Assembly (NCBI GenBank): GCA_023458315.1
Contig: JAEXAH010000037.1
Coordinates: 1 to 61,780 of the forward strand
Reading direction: 5' to 3'
Source: Pseudomonadota bacterium
GTDB lineage: Bacteria > Pseudomonadota > Alphaproteobacteria > Rhodospirillales > Magnetospirillaceae
Length of the DNA: 61,780 nucleotides
Under the pieces are notes generated by a model, which was not told where the DNA came from, did not search any database, and worked only from the letters and a program-made list of their open reading frames with translations. The translations under genes were made by a program, and so were the position numbers. This document shows positions 50,145 through 58,775 of the stretch, one piece after another. Every line of letters begins with the position of its first letter. Position 1 is the stretch's first letter.

Positions 50145-51665
50145 CTATCCCCGCGTCCTTTTCAGCGCCTCCTCCAGCGCGTCGCACACGGTATTCAACA
50201 CCTTGACGCGGGCGAACGGCTTGTCGTTGGCCTCGACCAAGGTCCATGGCGCGATGGTGGTCGAGGTTTTCTCGACCATGTCGTTGACCGCCGCTTCATA
50301 CAGCGGCCACTTGTCGCGGTTGCGCCAGTCCTCTTCGGTCAACTTCCACTTCTTGTATTCGATTTCGCCGCGCTGATTGAAGCGCGCCAACTGTTCTTCG
50401 GGGGTGATGTGCAGCCAGAACTTGCACAACACGGTGTTGGCCTGGACCATCTGGTCCTCGAACTCGGTGATCTCGCCATAGGCGCGCTGCCAGGCTTCCT
50501 CGGAACAGAAGCCCTCGACCCGCTCCACCAGCACGCGGCCGTACCACGACCGGTCGAAGATGGTGACGCGGCCGGCGCGGGCCAGATGGCGCCAGAACCG
50601 CCACAGGTAATGCTGGGCGCGCTCTTCCTCGGTGGGGGCGGCGATGGGGTGGACCTGATAGTCGCGGGCGTTCAGCGCACTGGCCAGACGGCGGATGGTG
50701 CCGCCCTTGCCCGCCGCGTCCCAGCCCTCGAACACCAGCACGGTCGAGATGCCCTTGTCCTGGGCGCGGCGGTGCAGTTGCGACAATCGTCCGCGCCCTT
50801 CCTGAAGGATGCGGTTGTATTCCTCGCCGCTGACCGTGCGGGTCATGTCCAGCGACGACAGGATGGACGGCTGGGCGCTCAGCACCGAGGACTTGTTTTC
50901 CTGAACCTTTTTGGCGGGCTTCTTCAACTCGGCCGTCACCTTCTTGGTGACGGCGCGGGTTTCCAGATGGCGCAGGATGGCGTCGCGCACCGCATGCAGC
51001 ACCACCGAAGTGCGGTAGCGCGGGTCCACGCCCTCGACGATCTGCCACGGCGCATGCCCGCGCGATGTCTTCATGATCAGCCGCTCGGCGGCGGCGATGA
51101 ACTTGTCGTACTGGCGATAATGCTTCCAGTCCTTGTCCGACACCTGCCAGGCGGTCAGCGGGTCTTCCTCAAGCTTCTTCAGCCGCTTTTTCTGCGCCTT
51201 TTCCGACAGGTGCATCCAGAACTTCAGGACCAGCGCGCCCTCGTCGGCCAGGGTCTTTTCAAAGCGGACGATGCGGCCCAGTTCCTCGTCCATCTCGGCC
51301 GTGGAAATCTCGCCCGAGGCGCGGGCCAGGAAGGGATGGTGGTACCACGACGACAGGAACAGCCCCATCTTGCCCTTGGGCGGCAGGTCGCGCCAATAGC
51401 GCCAGTAATGGGGGCGTTCGCGTTCCTCGTCCGAGGGCGGACCATAGGCGCGGGTGACGATCCAGCGCGGGTCCATCCACTCGTTCAGCAGGTTGACCGT
51501 CTCGTTCTTGCCCGCGCCGTCCACACCGGCGAACACCACGATCACCGGGAAGTCGGCCTCGCGCAGACGCTGCTGCAAATCCAGCAATTCGGTGCGCAAG
51601 GTCGACGCCATGGCGTCGAAATCCTCGCGGCTGACCTTGCGGCCCAGTTCGGCGGCCTCGAACAT
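50145..51665 (-). CDS. Tandem PPK2 polyphosphate:nucleotide phosphotransferase (Pap-like)
   Basis: A 506-residue protein with two PPK2 domains. The C-terminal one (about 270-500) has the full set: Walker A FEGWDAAGKGGTIRRLA, lid/Walker B IFDRSWYGRVLVERVEGF. The N-terminal one (about 20-235) has a changed loop (AGVDGAGKNETVNLL) and LSSWYHHPFLAR in place of the DRSWY motif, so it is probably non-catalytic. This is the layout of class II PPK2 (polyphosphate:AMP phosphotransferase), which makes ADP from AMP and polyphosphate. The linker is Lys-rich. Confidence 0.9.
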   Translation of the reverse strand: MFEAAELGRKVSREDFDAMASTLRTELLDLQQRLREADFPVIVVFAGVDGAGKNETVNLLNEWMDPRWIVTRAYGPPSDEERERPHYWRYWRDLPPKGKMGLFLSSWYHHPFLARASGEISTAEMDEELGRIVRFEKTLADEGALVLKFWMHLSEKAQKKRLKKLEEDPLTAWQVSDKDWKHYRQYDKFIAAAERLIMKTSRGHAPWQIVEGVDPRYRTSVVLHAVRDAILRHLETRAVTKKVTAELKKPAKKVQENKSSVLSAQPSILSSLDMTRTVSGEEYNRILQEGRGRLSQLHRRAQDKGISTVLVFEGWDAAGKGGTIRRLASALNARDYQVHPIAAPTEEERAQHYLWRFWRHLARAGRVTIFDRSWYGRVLVERVEGFCSEEAWQRAYGEITEFEDQMVQANTVLCKFWLHITPEEQLARFNQRGEIEYKKWKLTEEDWRNRDKWPLYEAAVNDMVEKTSTTIAPWTLVEANDKPFARVKVLNTVCDALEEALKRTRG

Positions 51666-51729
51666 GACGCCCTTCCCCCCTTCGTCATGAAAACGTAAGG
51701 GAAGACGCTAAGCCTTTATCCGGCGACGC

Positions 51730-51834
51730 TCAAGGGCTGAACTGATTCAGCAGGAATGCAAGCCCGGCGCACAGGCCAAGGCACAGCACCACCGCCAGGG
51801 CCAGCCGCTTGGGGTCGTTGCGATGTTCGGCCAT
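51730..51834 (-). CDS. Small membrane protein (34 residues)
   Basis: A 34-residue protein: a charged N-terminus (MAEHRNDPKR), then a single hydrophobic helix (LALAVVLCLGLCAGLAFLLN) and NQFSP. It starts three bases after the stop of the ubiD frame on the same strand, so it is likely co-transcribed and coupled. Codon use and the sharp charged/hydrophobic layout look real. No known function. Confidence 0.6.
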   Translation of the reverse strand: MAEHRNDPKRLALAVVLCLGLCAGLAFLLNQFSP

Positions 51835-51837
51835 GCC

Positions 51838-53351
51838 CTACCTCCAGATGGGTTTGCCGCTGCCCGGCAGGCCGTATTCGGCCCAGCGTTCGGACACCTT
51901 GTCCACCACGTCCTGCTCCATGCGCAGCTTGACGCCCCATTCGCGGTGGGTTTCCGGCGGCCATTTGTTGGTGGCGTCCAGGCCGATCTTGCCGCCCAGC
52001 CCCGATTCCGGGCTGGCGAAATCCAGATAATCGATGGGCGTGCCCTCGATCACCGTGATGTCGCGGGCCGGGTCCATGCGGGTGCTGATGGCCCACATGA
52101 CGTCCTTCCAGTCCCGCGCGTTGATGTCGTCGTCCACCACGATGACGAACTTGGTGTACATGAACTGCTTCAGGAAGCTCCACACCCCAACATCACCCGC
52201 TTGGCGTGGCCGGGATAGGCCTTTTTCATGCTGACCACGGCGATGCGGTAGGAACAGCCCTCGGGCGGCAGCCAGAAATCCTTGATCTCGGGGAATTGCT
52301 GGGCCAGCAGCGGGATGAACACCTCGTTCAGCGCCTCGCCCAGCACGCTGGGTTCATCCGGCGGGCGGCCGGTGAAGGTGGACAGATAGATGGGGTCGCG
52401 GCGCATGGTGATGGCCGAGACGCGGAACACCGGGAAATCCTCGACATTGTTGTAATAGCCGGTGTGGTCGCCATAGGGGCCTTCGGGACCGAACTCGTCC
52501 AGCATGACGTGGCCTTCCAGCACGATCTCGGCCTCGGCCGGGACCTTGAGCGGCACCGTCTTGCATTCCACCAATTCCACCTTCTTGCCGCGCAGCAGTC
52601 CGGCGAACTGGTATTCGCTCAGGGTTTCCGGCACCGGGGTGACGGCGGCGATGATGGTGCCGGGATCGGCGCCGATCACCACGGCGGCGGGCATGGGCTC
52701 GCGCTTGGCGCCCGCCCAGCGCTGGTAATGCTGGGCGCCGCCGCGATGCTTCAGCCAGCGCATCAGCGTGGTGTCGCGCCCCGTCACCTGCATGCGATAG
52801 ATGCCCAGGTTGAAATTGTCGCGCTTGTCGCCCTTGGTGTCGGGGCCTTGCGTCACCACCAGCGGCCAGGTGATCAGCGGCGCCGGTTCGCCCGGCCAGC
52901 AGCCCTGGATGGGCAATTGCGACAGATCCACCTGATCGCCGGTCAGCACCACCTGCTGGCAGGGCGCGCCGCCCACCGTCTTGGGCTTCATGGACATGAC
53001 GGTCTTGGCCAGCGGCAGCATGTCCCACGCCTCGCGCAGCGACCCCGGCGGTTCCGGCTGCTTCAGGAAGGCCAGGGTTTCGCCCACCTCGCGCAGTTGA
53101 TGGGGCTCGCGGTCCATGCCCCAGGCCACCCGCTCGACCGTGCCGAACAGGTTGACCAGCACCGGCATGGCATATTTCGAGCCATCGGGCCGCACCACGT
53201 TTTCGAACAGAACCGCCGGGCCGTTCTCGGCCAGCAGGCGGGTCTGGATCTCGGTCATTTCCAGCGACGGCGACACCGGCGCGGAAACCCGCACCAGACG
53301 GCCTTCGGCCTCCAGCTTGTGGATGAAATCGCGCAGGGATGCGTAGGGCAA
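51838..53351 (-). pseudogene. ubiD: UbiD decarboxylase, interrupted by a one-base frameshift
   Basis: UbiD decarboxylates 3-polyprenyl-4-hydroxybenzoate in ubiquinone synthesis, using prenylated FMN. The gene is in two frames. The first (53351 to 52170) runs MPYASLRDFIHKLEAEGRLV to KKAYPGHAKRVMLG, then shifts and stops after a few wrong residues. The rest continues in another frame (VWSFLKQFMYTKFVIVVDDD to the end, 51838). Adding one G to the GGGG run at 52185-52188 restores about 504 residues, normal for UbiD. Catalytic regions (NFNLGIYRMQVTGRD, EGPYGDHTGYYN) lie before the break. The start is TTG with a GGAGG site. It may be a sequencing error or a real mutation. Confidence 0.85.
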
Positions 53352-53459
53352 GGGCGGCCTCCGGTGAAACGGCGGCCAGGGTGGCGCCAAGCGGTGGCGG
53401 GCGTCAACCCCACAGCGCGCCGGGGCGTGTTGCGGCGCGAAACCGGGTCTATACCCGGC

Positions 53460-53488
53460 TTGGCGGTTCTGGCGAATCCCTGTACTCT
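53460..53488 (+). promoter_or_regulatory. Possible sigma70 promoter of the HD-GYP gene
   Basis: TTGGCG (53460-53465) and TACTCT (53483-53488) are separated by 17 bases, about 62 bases before the ATG at 53551. Both boxes are moderate. Confidence 0.35.
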
Positions 53489-53550
53489 GTGACGTGGTGT
53501 GACGGGGGTTTTGGACGCCGCTCCGGCGCCAACGATGTGAGGGACGGGAC

Positions 53551-55326
53551 ATGGCCGCGGCAACGCAGGAACAGCGCTATCGCACGCTGATCGAACTGGG
53601 CATCGCCCTGTCGGCCGAGCGCAACCACGACCGCCTGATGGAGAAAATTCTCCTGGGCGCCAAATCCATGACCAACGCCGATGGCGGCACGCTGTATCTC
53701 GTGACCGAGGCCAAGGACGGCCTGAAGTTCGAGATCATGCTGAACGACACCCTGGACGTCGCCATGGGCGGCACCACCGGCAAGCCGATCCCGTTCCCGC
53801 CGCTCAGGCTGTACGACGATGCCGGCGCCCCCAACCACAAGAACGTGGCGTCCTATTGCGCGCTGTCCGGCACCACGGTCAACATCGCCGACGCCTATGA
53901 CGTGGACAAGTTCGACTTCACCGGCACCAAGGCGTTCGATGCCAAGACCGGCTATCGGTCGAAATCCTTCCTGACCGTGCCGCTGAAGAATTACGAGAAC
54001 GAAGTCATCGGCGTCCTGCAACTGATCAACGCCCGCGACCGCAAGAACAACGTGGTGGCCTTCGCCGCCGACATCACGCCACTGATCGAGGCGCTGTCGT
54101 CGCAGGCGGCGGTGGCGCTGGACAATGCCCGCCTGATCGAAGCCCAGAAACACCTGTTCAAAAGCTTCATCCAGGTGATCGCGGGCAGCATCGACGCCAA
54201 GTCGCCCTATACCGGCGGCCATTGCAACCGCGTTCCCACCATCACCTTCATGCTGGCCAAGGCGGCGTGCGAAAGCACCGAGGGTCCGTTCAAGGACTTC
54301 ATGCTGACCGAGGACGAATGGTACGAGCTGGAGGTCGCCGCCGGTCTGCACGATTGCGGCAAGGTGACGACGCCGGAATACATCGTCGACAAGGCCACCA
54401 AGCTTGAAACCATCTACAACCGCATCCACGAAGTGCGCATGCGCTTCGAGGTTCTGAAGCGCGACGCGGTCATCGATTATCTGCAAGGCGTCATCACCGG
54501 CGAGCAGCCCGAGCCCGAGTTGAAGGCGGCCATGGATGCGCGGCTGGAACAACTGGACGCGGATTTCGCCTTCATCGCCGAATGCAACGTCGGCGGCGAG
54601 TTCATGGCCCCCGAGAAGATCGAACGCATGAACGCCATCGCCCAGCAGACCTGGGTGCGCACCCTGGACGACCATCTGGGCCTGTCCATCGACGAGATGC
54701 GCCGCCGCCAGCCCGACGAACCCAAGCCGCCGGTGGTGGAAAACCTGCTGTCCGACAAGGATTGGCACGTCATCCCGCACGACGTGCCGGTGGACATGGC
54801 GCTGTACGATGCCGAGGGCTTCGCCATGCGGCCCTGCGCCAACAAGTACAATCTGGGCGAACTCTACAACCTTGCCATCGGCCGCGGCACCCTGACCGCC
54901 GAGGACCGCTTCAAGATCAACGAGCACATCACCCAGACCATCCTGATGCTGAAGGCCCTGCCCTTCCCCAAGAATCTGGCCCGCGTGCCGGAATGGGCGG
55001 GCGGCCACCACGAAAAGATGGACGGCACCGGCTATCCCAAGGGCCTGAAGCGCGAGGACATGTCCATCCCCGCCCGCATGATGGCCATCGCCGACATCTT
55101 CGAGGCGCTGACCGCCGCCGACCGCCCGTACAAGAAGCCCAAGACCCTGTCGGAATCGCTGAAGATCATGTCGTTCATGGTCAAGGACCAGCATATCGAC
55201 GCCGAATTGTGGCAGTTGTTCCTGACCTCGGGCGTGTGGAAGGTCTATGCCCAGCAATACCTGCGGCCCGACCAGATCGACGATGTGGACATCACCGCCT
55301 ATCTGCCCAAGCCGGTGGCGGCATAG
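53551..55326 (+). CDS. GAF - HD-GYP protein with a large insertion
   Basis: A 591-residue cytosolic protein. A GAF domain (about 8-195) is followed by an HD-GYP domain whose HD motif HDCGK is at residues 267-271 and whose GGHHEKMDGTGYP motif is at 484-496. In ordinary HD-GYP proteins these are about 60 residues apart; here roughly 150 extra residues (about 290-445) intervene. The catalytic metal residues look complete, so cyclic-di-GMP phosphodiesterase activity is likely but untested. A GAGGG ribosome-binding site supports the start. Confidence 0.9.
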   Translation: MAAATQEQRYRTLIELGIALSAERNHDRLMEKILLGAKSMTNADGGTLYLVTEAKDGLKFEIMLNDTLDVAMGGTTGKPIPFPPLRLYDDAGAPNHKNVASYCALSGTTVNIADAYDVDKFDFTGTKAFDAKTGYRSKSFLTVPLKNYENEVIGVLQLINARDRKNNVVAFAADITPLIEALSSQAAVALDNARLIEAQKHLFKSFIQVIAGSIDAKSPYTGGHCNRVPTITFMLAKAACESTEGPFKDFMLTEDEWYELEVAAGLHDCGKVTTPEYIVDKATKLETIYNRIHEVRMRFEVLKRDAVIDYLQGVITGEQPEPELKAAMDARLEQLDADFAFIAECNVGGEFMAPEKIERMNAIAQQTWVRTLDDHLGLSIDEMRRRQPDEPKPPVVENLLSDKDWHVIPHDVPVDMALYDAEGFAMRPCANKYNLGELYNLAIGRGTLTAEDRFKINEHITQTILMLKALPFPKNLARVPEWAGGHHEKMDGTGYPKGLKREDMSIPARMMAIADIFEALTAADRPYKKPKTLSESLKIMSFMVKDQHIDAELWQLFLTSGVWKVYAQQYLRPDQIDDVDITAYLPKPVAA

Positions 55327-55354
55327 TTGACATTGCGCCCCATTGCCTTATCTG
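55327..55354 (+). promoter_or_regulatory. Possible sigma70 promoter of the UPF0114 gene
   Basis: A consensus TTGACA (55327-55332), 16 bases, then TATCTG (55349-55354), directly after the HD-GYP stop and about 30 bases before the ATG at 55385. A weak GC hairpin (CCCCGCTG/CAGCAGGGG) follows. Confidence 0.4.
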
Positions 55355-55384
55355 TCCCCGCTGGACAGCAGGGGAAGGACCATC

Positions 55385-55885
55385 ATGCTTGAACGATTGA
55401 TCGAACGCTTCCTGTTCGGCGGCCGCTGGCTGCTGGTGCCGCTGTATATCGGCCTGACGCTGGTGCTGGTGCTGTTCTCGGTGAAGTTCTTCCAGGAATT
55501 GCTGCATCTGGCCCCGGCGCTGCCGTCCATGCATGAAAGCGACCTGATCCTGGCCGCGCTGGCGCTGGCCGATCTGGTGCTGGTGGCCAACCTGCTGGTC
55601 ATGGTGGTGCTGTCGGGCTACGAGAACTTCGTGTCGCGCATCGACCACGCCGAGGGCCAGTTGTCGTGGCTGGGCAAGGTGGATGCGGGCACGCTGAAGA
55701 TCAAGGTGGCGGCCAGCATCGTCGCCATTTCCTCGATCCATCTGCTCAAGGCCTTCGTCAAGGCGGAAACCATCGCCAACGACAAGCTGCTGTGGCTGGT
55801 GATCATCCACCTGACCTTCGTGGTGTCGGCGCTGTTGCTGGCCTTCGTGGACAAGATCGCCTTCGCCACCCACCGCGAGCATTGA
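55385..55885 (+). CDS. UPF0114 (YqhA)-family membrane protein
   Basis: A 166-residue inner-membrane protein with about four predicted helices. The family features RLIERFLFGGRWLLVPLYIG, SGYENFVSRID and AASIVAISSIHLLKAF are present. Length matches the family (about 165). Function is not established for the family. The downstream GTG-started small membrane gene follows after 11 bases. Confidence 0.88.
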   Translation: MLERLIERFLFGGRWLLVPLYIGLTLVLVLFSVKFFQELLHLAPALPSMHESDLILAALALADLVLVANLLVMVVLSGYENFVSRIDHAEGQLSWLGKVDAGTLKIKVAASIVAISSIHLLKAFVKAETIANDKLLWLVIIHLTFVVSALLLAFVDKIAFATHREH

Positions 55886-55896
55886 GGGGCCGCCCC

Positions 55897-56154
55897 GTGG
55901 AAGAACTGAATTTCGTGTCGCTGCCGCTGGCGGCGCTTCTGGCCCTGGTGGGTGGTCCGCTGCTGCTGCGCCGCGCGGGCTATCCGGCGGGCAAGATGGT
56001 GTTCGGCACCCTGACCGGTCTGGTGGTGCTGCTGGGGGCGTGGGGCATGATCTCCAACATCCAGCACCACGCCGACCTTCAGGCGGTGCCGCTGGGCTGG
56101 CTGGTGCCCCTGGCCGCGCTGTACGCCGCCTGGCGCTGGCGCGACCGGCTGTAG
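55897..56154 (+). CDS. Small membrane protein of unknown function (85 residues)
   Basis: An 85-residue protein with three hydrophobic segments (LPLAALLALVGGPLLL, VFGTLTGLVVLLGAWGMI, LGWLVPLAALYAAW) and a basic end (RWRDRL). The start is GTG at 55897 with a GAGGGG site; in-frame sequence upstream overlaps the UPF0114 gene. It is probably co-transcribed with that gene. No family is recognised. Confidence 0.65.
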   Translation: MEELNFVSLPLAALLALVGGPLLLRRAGYPAGKMVFGTLTGLVVLLGAWGMISNIQHHADLQAVPLGWLVPLAALYAAWRWRDRL

Positions 56155-56165
56155 GAAAAAGAGAA

Positions 56166-56258
56166 GCCCCCACCCCGGCCCTCCCCCACGCCTGTGGCGC
56201 GAGGGAGGGAGAAAAAACCACCCTCCCCTGCCAGGCGGGGGAGGGCCGGGGTGGGGGC
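56166..56258. terminator. Large palindromic region between convergent genes
   Basis: A perfect 22-base inverted repeat (arms 56166-56187 and 56237-56258, GCCCCCACCCCGGCCC-type) encloses 49 bases with further short hairpins (GGGAGGG/CCCTCCC). It lies between the stops at 56154 (plus) and 56265 (minus). It probably acts as a shared transcription end and may be a dispersed palindromic repeat. Confidence 0.65.
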
Positions 56259-56264
56259 CTTGCC

Positions 56265-56855
56265 TTACTGCACCCAGCGGTTCAGATAGGTGCGGATCAG
56301 GCCGTCCATCTGGGTATCCACGTCGCGGATCATGCTGTCGGTGATTTCATACAGCACCCGGTCGCGGTCGTTCAGCGAGGCCCCCTCGGCCACGGTCTTG
56401 GTGCGGGTGGCGCGGGCGACCACGTCGGCGATGGGCAGATGGCGTTCGTCCAGGATCTGGATGGCCACGTCCAGACTGCCGTCGAAGCGCACGGATTGTT
56501 CGTCCTTGAACATGCCGCTCAGGCTTTTGTCGGTCTGCAACGGCACCTCGACCACGCGGGCGTCGCGGATCACCACGCGGGCATAGCCGGTGCGGCCGAC
56601 CGGACGCAGCCGGTCCTGGGCCCAGCGCACGGTGGCGTTTTCGGGGCTGACCGGCATCAGATGCTCGATGTTCGGACGCTTGCCCGGCGAGACGTATTCC
56701 GGAACGATCTCCAACTGGCCCACGTCCAGGCGGAACGGGACGCGGTCGGCGAAGCTGATCTCGGGCAGCTTCTGGACGACGGGCTTGGTTTCGCAGGCGG
56801 CGAGGGCCAGGACGCAGGCCAGCGCCATCACCACGCGGGAGCGGCGGAGGAACAT
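56265..56855 (-). CDS. Lipoprotein of unknown function
   Basis: A 196-residue lipoprotein (lipobox LAAC, Cys about residue 21). The mature part has an IRDARVVEVPLQTDKSLSGM-type beta-rich middle and a helical C-terminus with an acid/base-rich segment (DSMIRDVDTQMDGLIRTYLN). It resembles uncharacterised lipoproteins of other Rhodospirillales by memory only. The ATG at 56855 has a GGGAAG site; the earlier ATG (56870) lacks one. Confidence 0.7.
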   Translation of the reverse strand: MFLRRSRVVMALACVLALAACETKPVVQKLPEISFADRVPFRLDVGQLEIVPEYVSPGKRPNIEHLMPVSPENATVRWAQDRLRPVGRTGYARVVIRDARVVEVPLQTDKSLSGMFKDEQSVRFDGSLDVAIQILDERHLPIADVVARATRTKTVAEGASLNDRDRVLYEITDSMIRDVDTQMDGLIRTYLNRWVQ

Positions 56856-56916
56856 CGGAAGGCTTCCCATTCAAAAGTGGAAATCGCGGGCCATTGTGGC
56901 ACGCGACACCCAGGCG

Positions 56917-57840
56917 TCAAGCCTGTCCGGCGTTCTGTTCGCGCGTGGTGCGGGGCATGTAGACCCGTTCCAGCGCGTCGTCGTCAAAACCATAGACGGT
57001 CTTGCAGAATTCGCAGGTGATCGTCACCTTGCCCTGCTCGTCCTTCAGGCTCTCGATCTCGGCGCGGGGGATCGAGCGCAAGGCACCGGCGATCTTGTCG
57101 TCGGAACAGCGGCACTGCGCCCGCAACGCCTTGGGTTCCCACATTTGCAGGCCCTCGGCGTGGAACAGCCGGTACGGCACCTGCTCGTCCGCCAAAGCGG
57201 GGTCCAGCAATTCCGCTTCGGTCAGGCTGGCCAGCAGGATGGTGGCGGTGCGCCACGCCTCTTGCGACTCGTCCTTGGTCAGAATCGGGCTGCCCGGCTG
57301 GCCGCCCGGCATGCGCTGGATCATCAGCGCCGCCGCCGAGGCCGGACCCGAGGCCAGCACCACCTCGGTATCCAATTGTTCGGACTGGGTGAAGTACTGG
57401 CGGGCACATTCGCCCAAGGTGGCGCCGGTCAGTTCGACGATGCCCTGGTAACGGTCGGTCTGCGGCCCCTGATCGACGGTGAAGGCCAGATAGCCGGTGC
57501 CCAGCAGGTCCGGAACGGTTTCCGCCGTCACCTGGGCCAGCGCCTCGGCATCGAACCGGGCATAGCCGCGCAGATCGCCCGCGCTGCTGACGTCGGCCAC
57601 CACCAGGCTGACCGGGCCGTTGCCCTGGGCCTGAAGGGTGAAGACGCCGTCATATTTCAGCGACCCGGCCAGCACGGCGGCCAGGGCCAGGGTTTCGGAC
57701 AGCAGGCGGCCGACCGGCGGCGGATAGCCGTGCCCGTCCAGGATGCCCTCGACCGCCGCGCCCAGGCGCACCAGACGGCCGCGCACGGCGCCGCCCGCCA
57801 CCTGGAACGGCAGGATCAGGTCGTTCAAACGTTCGGTCAT
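56917..57840 (-). CDS. hslO: Hsp33 redox-regulated chaperone
   Basis: A 307-residue chaperone, activated by oxidation. The C-terminal zinc-binding redox switch has its four cysteines as CRC and, after about 35 residues, CEFC. The N-terminal domain includes LSETLALAAVLAGSLKYDGV and the GNGPVSLVVADVSSAGDLRGYA segment. The ATG at 57840 overlaps the argF stop by one base (TAATG), so the chaperone is expressed with the arginine genes; this argF-hslO link is usual in alphaproteobacteria. Confidence 0.95.
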   Translation of the reverse strand: MTERLNDLILPFQVAGGAVRGRLVRLGAAVEGILDGHGYPPPVGRLLSETLALAAVLAGSLKYDGVFTLQAQGNGPVSLVVADVSSAGDLRGYARFDAEALAQVTAETVPDLLGTGYLAFTVDQGPQTDRYQGIVELTGATLGECARQYFTQSEQLDTEVVLASGPASAAALMIQRMPGGQPGSPILTKDESQEAWRTATILLASLTEAELLDPALADEQVPYRLFHAEGLQMWEPKALRAQCRCSDDKIAGALRSIPRAEIESLKDEQGKVTITCEFCKTVYGFDDDALERVYMPRTTREQNAGQA

Positions 57841-58775
57841 TACAACAAGCACCAGCTCATGATGCCCTTTTGCACATGCAGGCGGTTTTCCGCCTCGTCC
57901 CACACCACCGATTGCGGGCCGTCCATCACCGCGTCGGTGACTTCCTCGTTGCGGTGGGCGGGCAGGCAATGCATGAACAGGGCCGAGGGATCGGCCTTGG
58001 CCATCAGCGCCTCGTTGACCTGATAGGGGGCCAGCAGGGCCGGGCGGTTGCCATCGGTGCAGCCCATGGACACCCAGGTATCCGTGACCACCAGATGGGC
58101 GCCGGACACCGCCGCCACCGGATCGGTGCCCAGCACCACCGAGGCGCCCTGTTCGCGCGCCCAGGCGACAACACCGGCATCGGGCGACAGTTCCGGCGGG
58201 CAGGCCAGACGGATTTCGCAGCCGAAATGCGCCGCCGCCTGAATCCAGCTGGCGGCGACGTTGTTGCCGTCGCCGACCCACGCCACCACCTTGCCGTTCA
58301 GCGGCCCGCGATGTTCCTCGAAGGTCAGGATGTCGGCCATCACCTGGCACGGATGGGTGCGGTCGGTCAGGCCGTTGATCACCGGCACCGTGGCGTATTC
58401 CGACAATTCCAGCAGCTTGTTGGGATCGTCGGTGCGGATCATGATGGCGTCCACATAGCGCGACAGCACGCGCGCCGTATCGGCGATGGTTTCGCCGCGG
58501 CCCAACTGGCTGTCGCCCTTGGACAACACGATGGCGTCGCCGCCCAGTTGCTTGATGCCGGTTTCAAAGGAAACGCGGGTGCGGGTGGACGGCTTCTCGA
58601 AGATCATGGCGAGCGTGCGACCGGCCAGCGGCTTGTCCTTGCCGAACGGCCTGTCGCCGCGCTTGTACGCCGCGCCAAGATCAAGAATGCGCCGCAAGGT
58701 CTCGGAATCGAAACGGTCGAGATCCAGGAAATGCCGGGTTTGTCCCGCCCGGGCGCGGCCGGGGTTGACGGTCAT
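57840..58775 (-). CDS. argF: Ornithine carbamoyltransferase
   Basis: A 311-residue enzyme that makes citrulline from ornithine and carbamoyl phosphate. The phosphate-binding motif EKPSTRTRVSFE (about 60-71), HPCQVMADILT and the ornithine-site MHCLPAHRNEEV are all present. Length is normal. It follows argD with a four-base overlap and is followed by hslO. Confidence 0.97.
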   Translation of the reverse strand: MTVNPGRARAGQTRHFLDLDRFDSETLRRILDLGAAYKRGDRPFGKDKPLAGRTLAMIFEKPSTRTRVSFETGIKQLGGDAIVLSKGDSQLGRGETIADTARVLSRYVDAIMIRTDDPNKLLELSEYATVPVINGLTDRTHPCQVMADILTFEEHRGPLNGKVVAWVGDGNNVAASWIQAAAHFGCEIRLACPPELSPDAGVVAWAREQGASVVLGTDPVAAVSGAHLVVTDTWVSMGCTDGNRPALLAPYQVNEALMAKADPSALFMHCLPAHRNEEVTDAVMDGPQSVVWDEAENRLHVQKGIMSWCLL

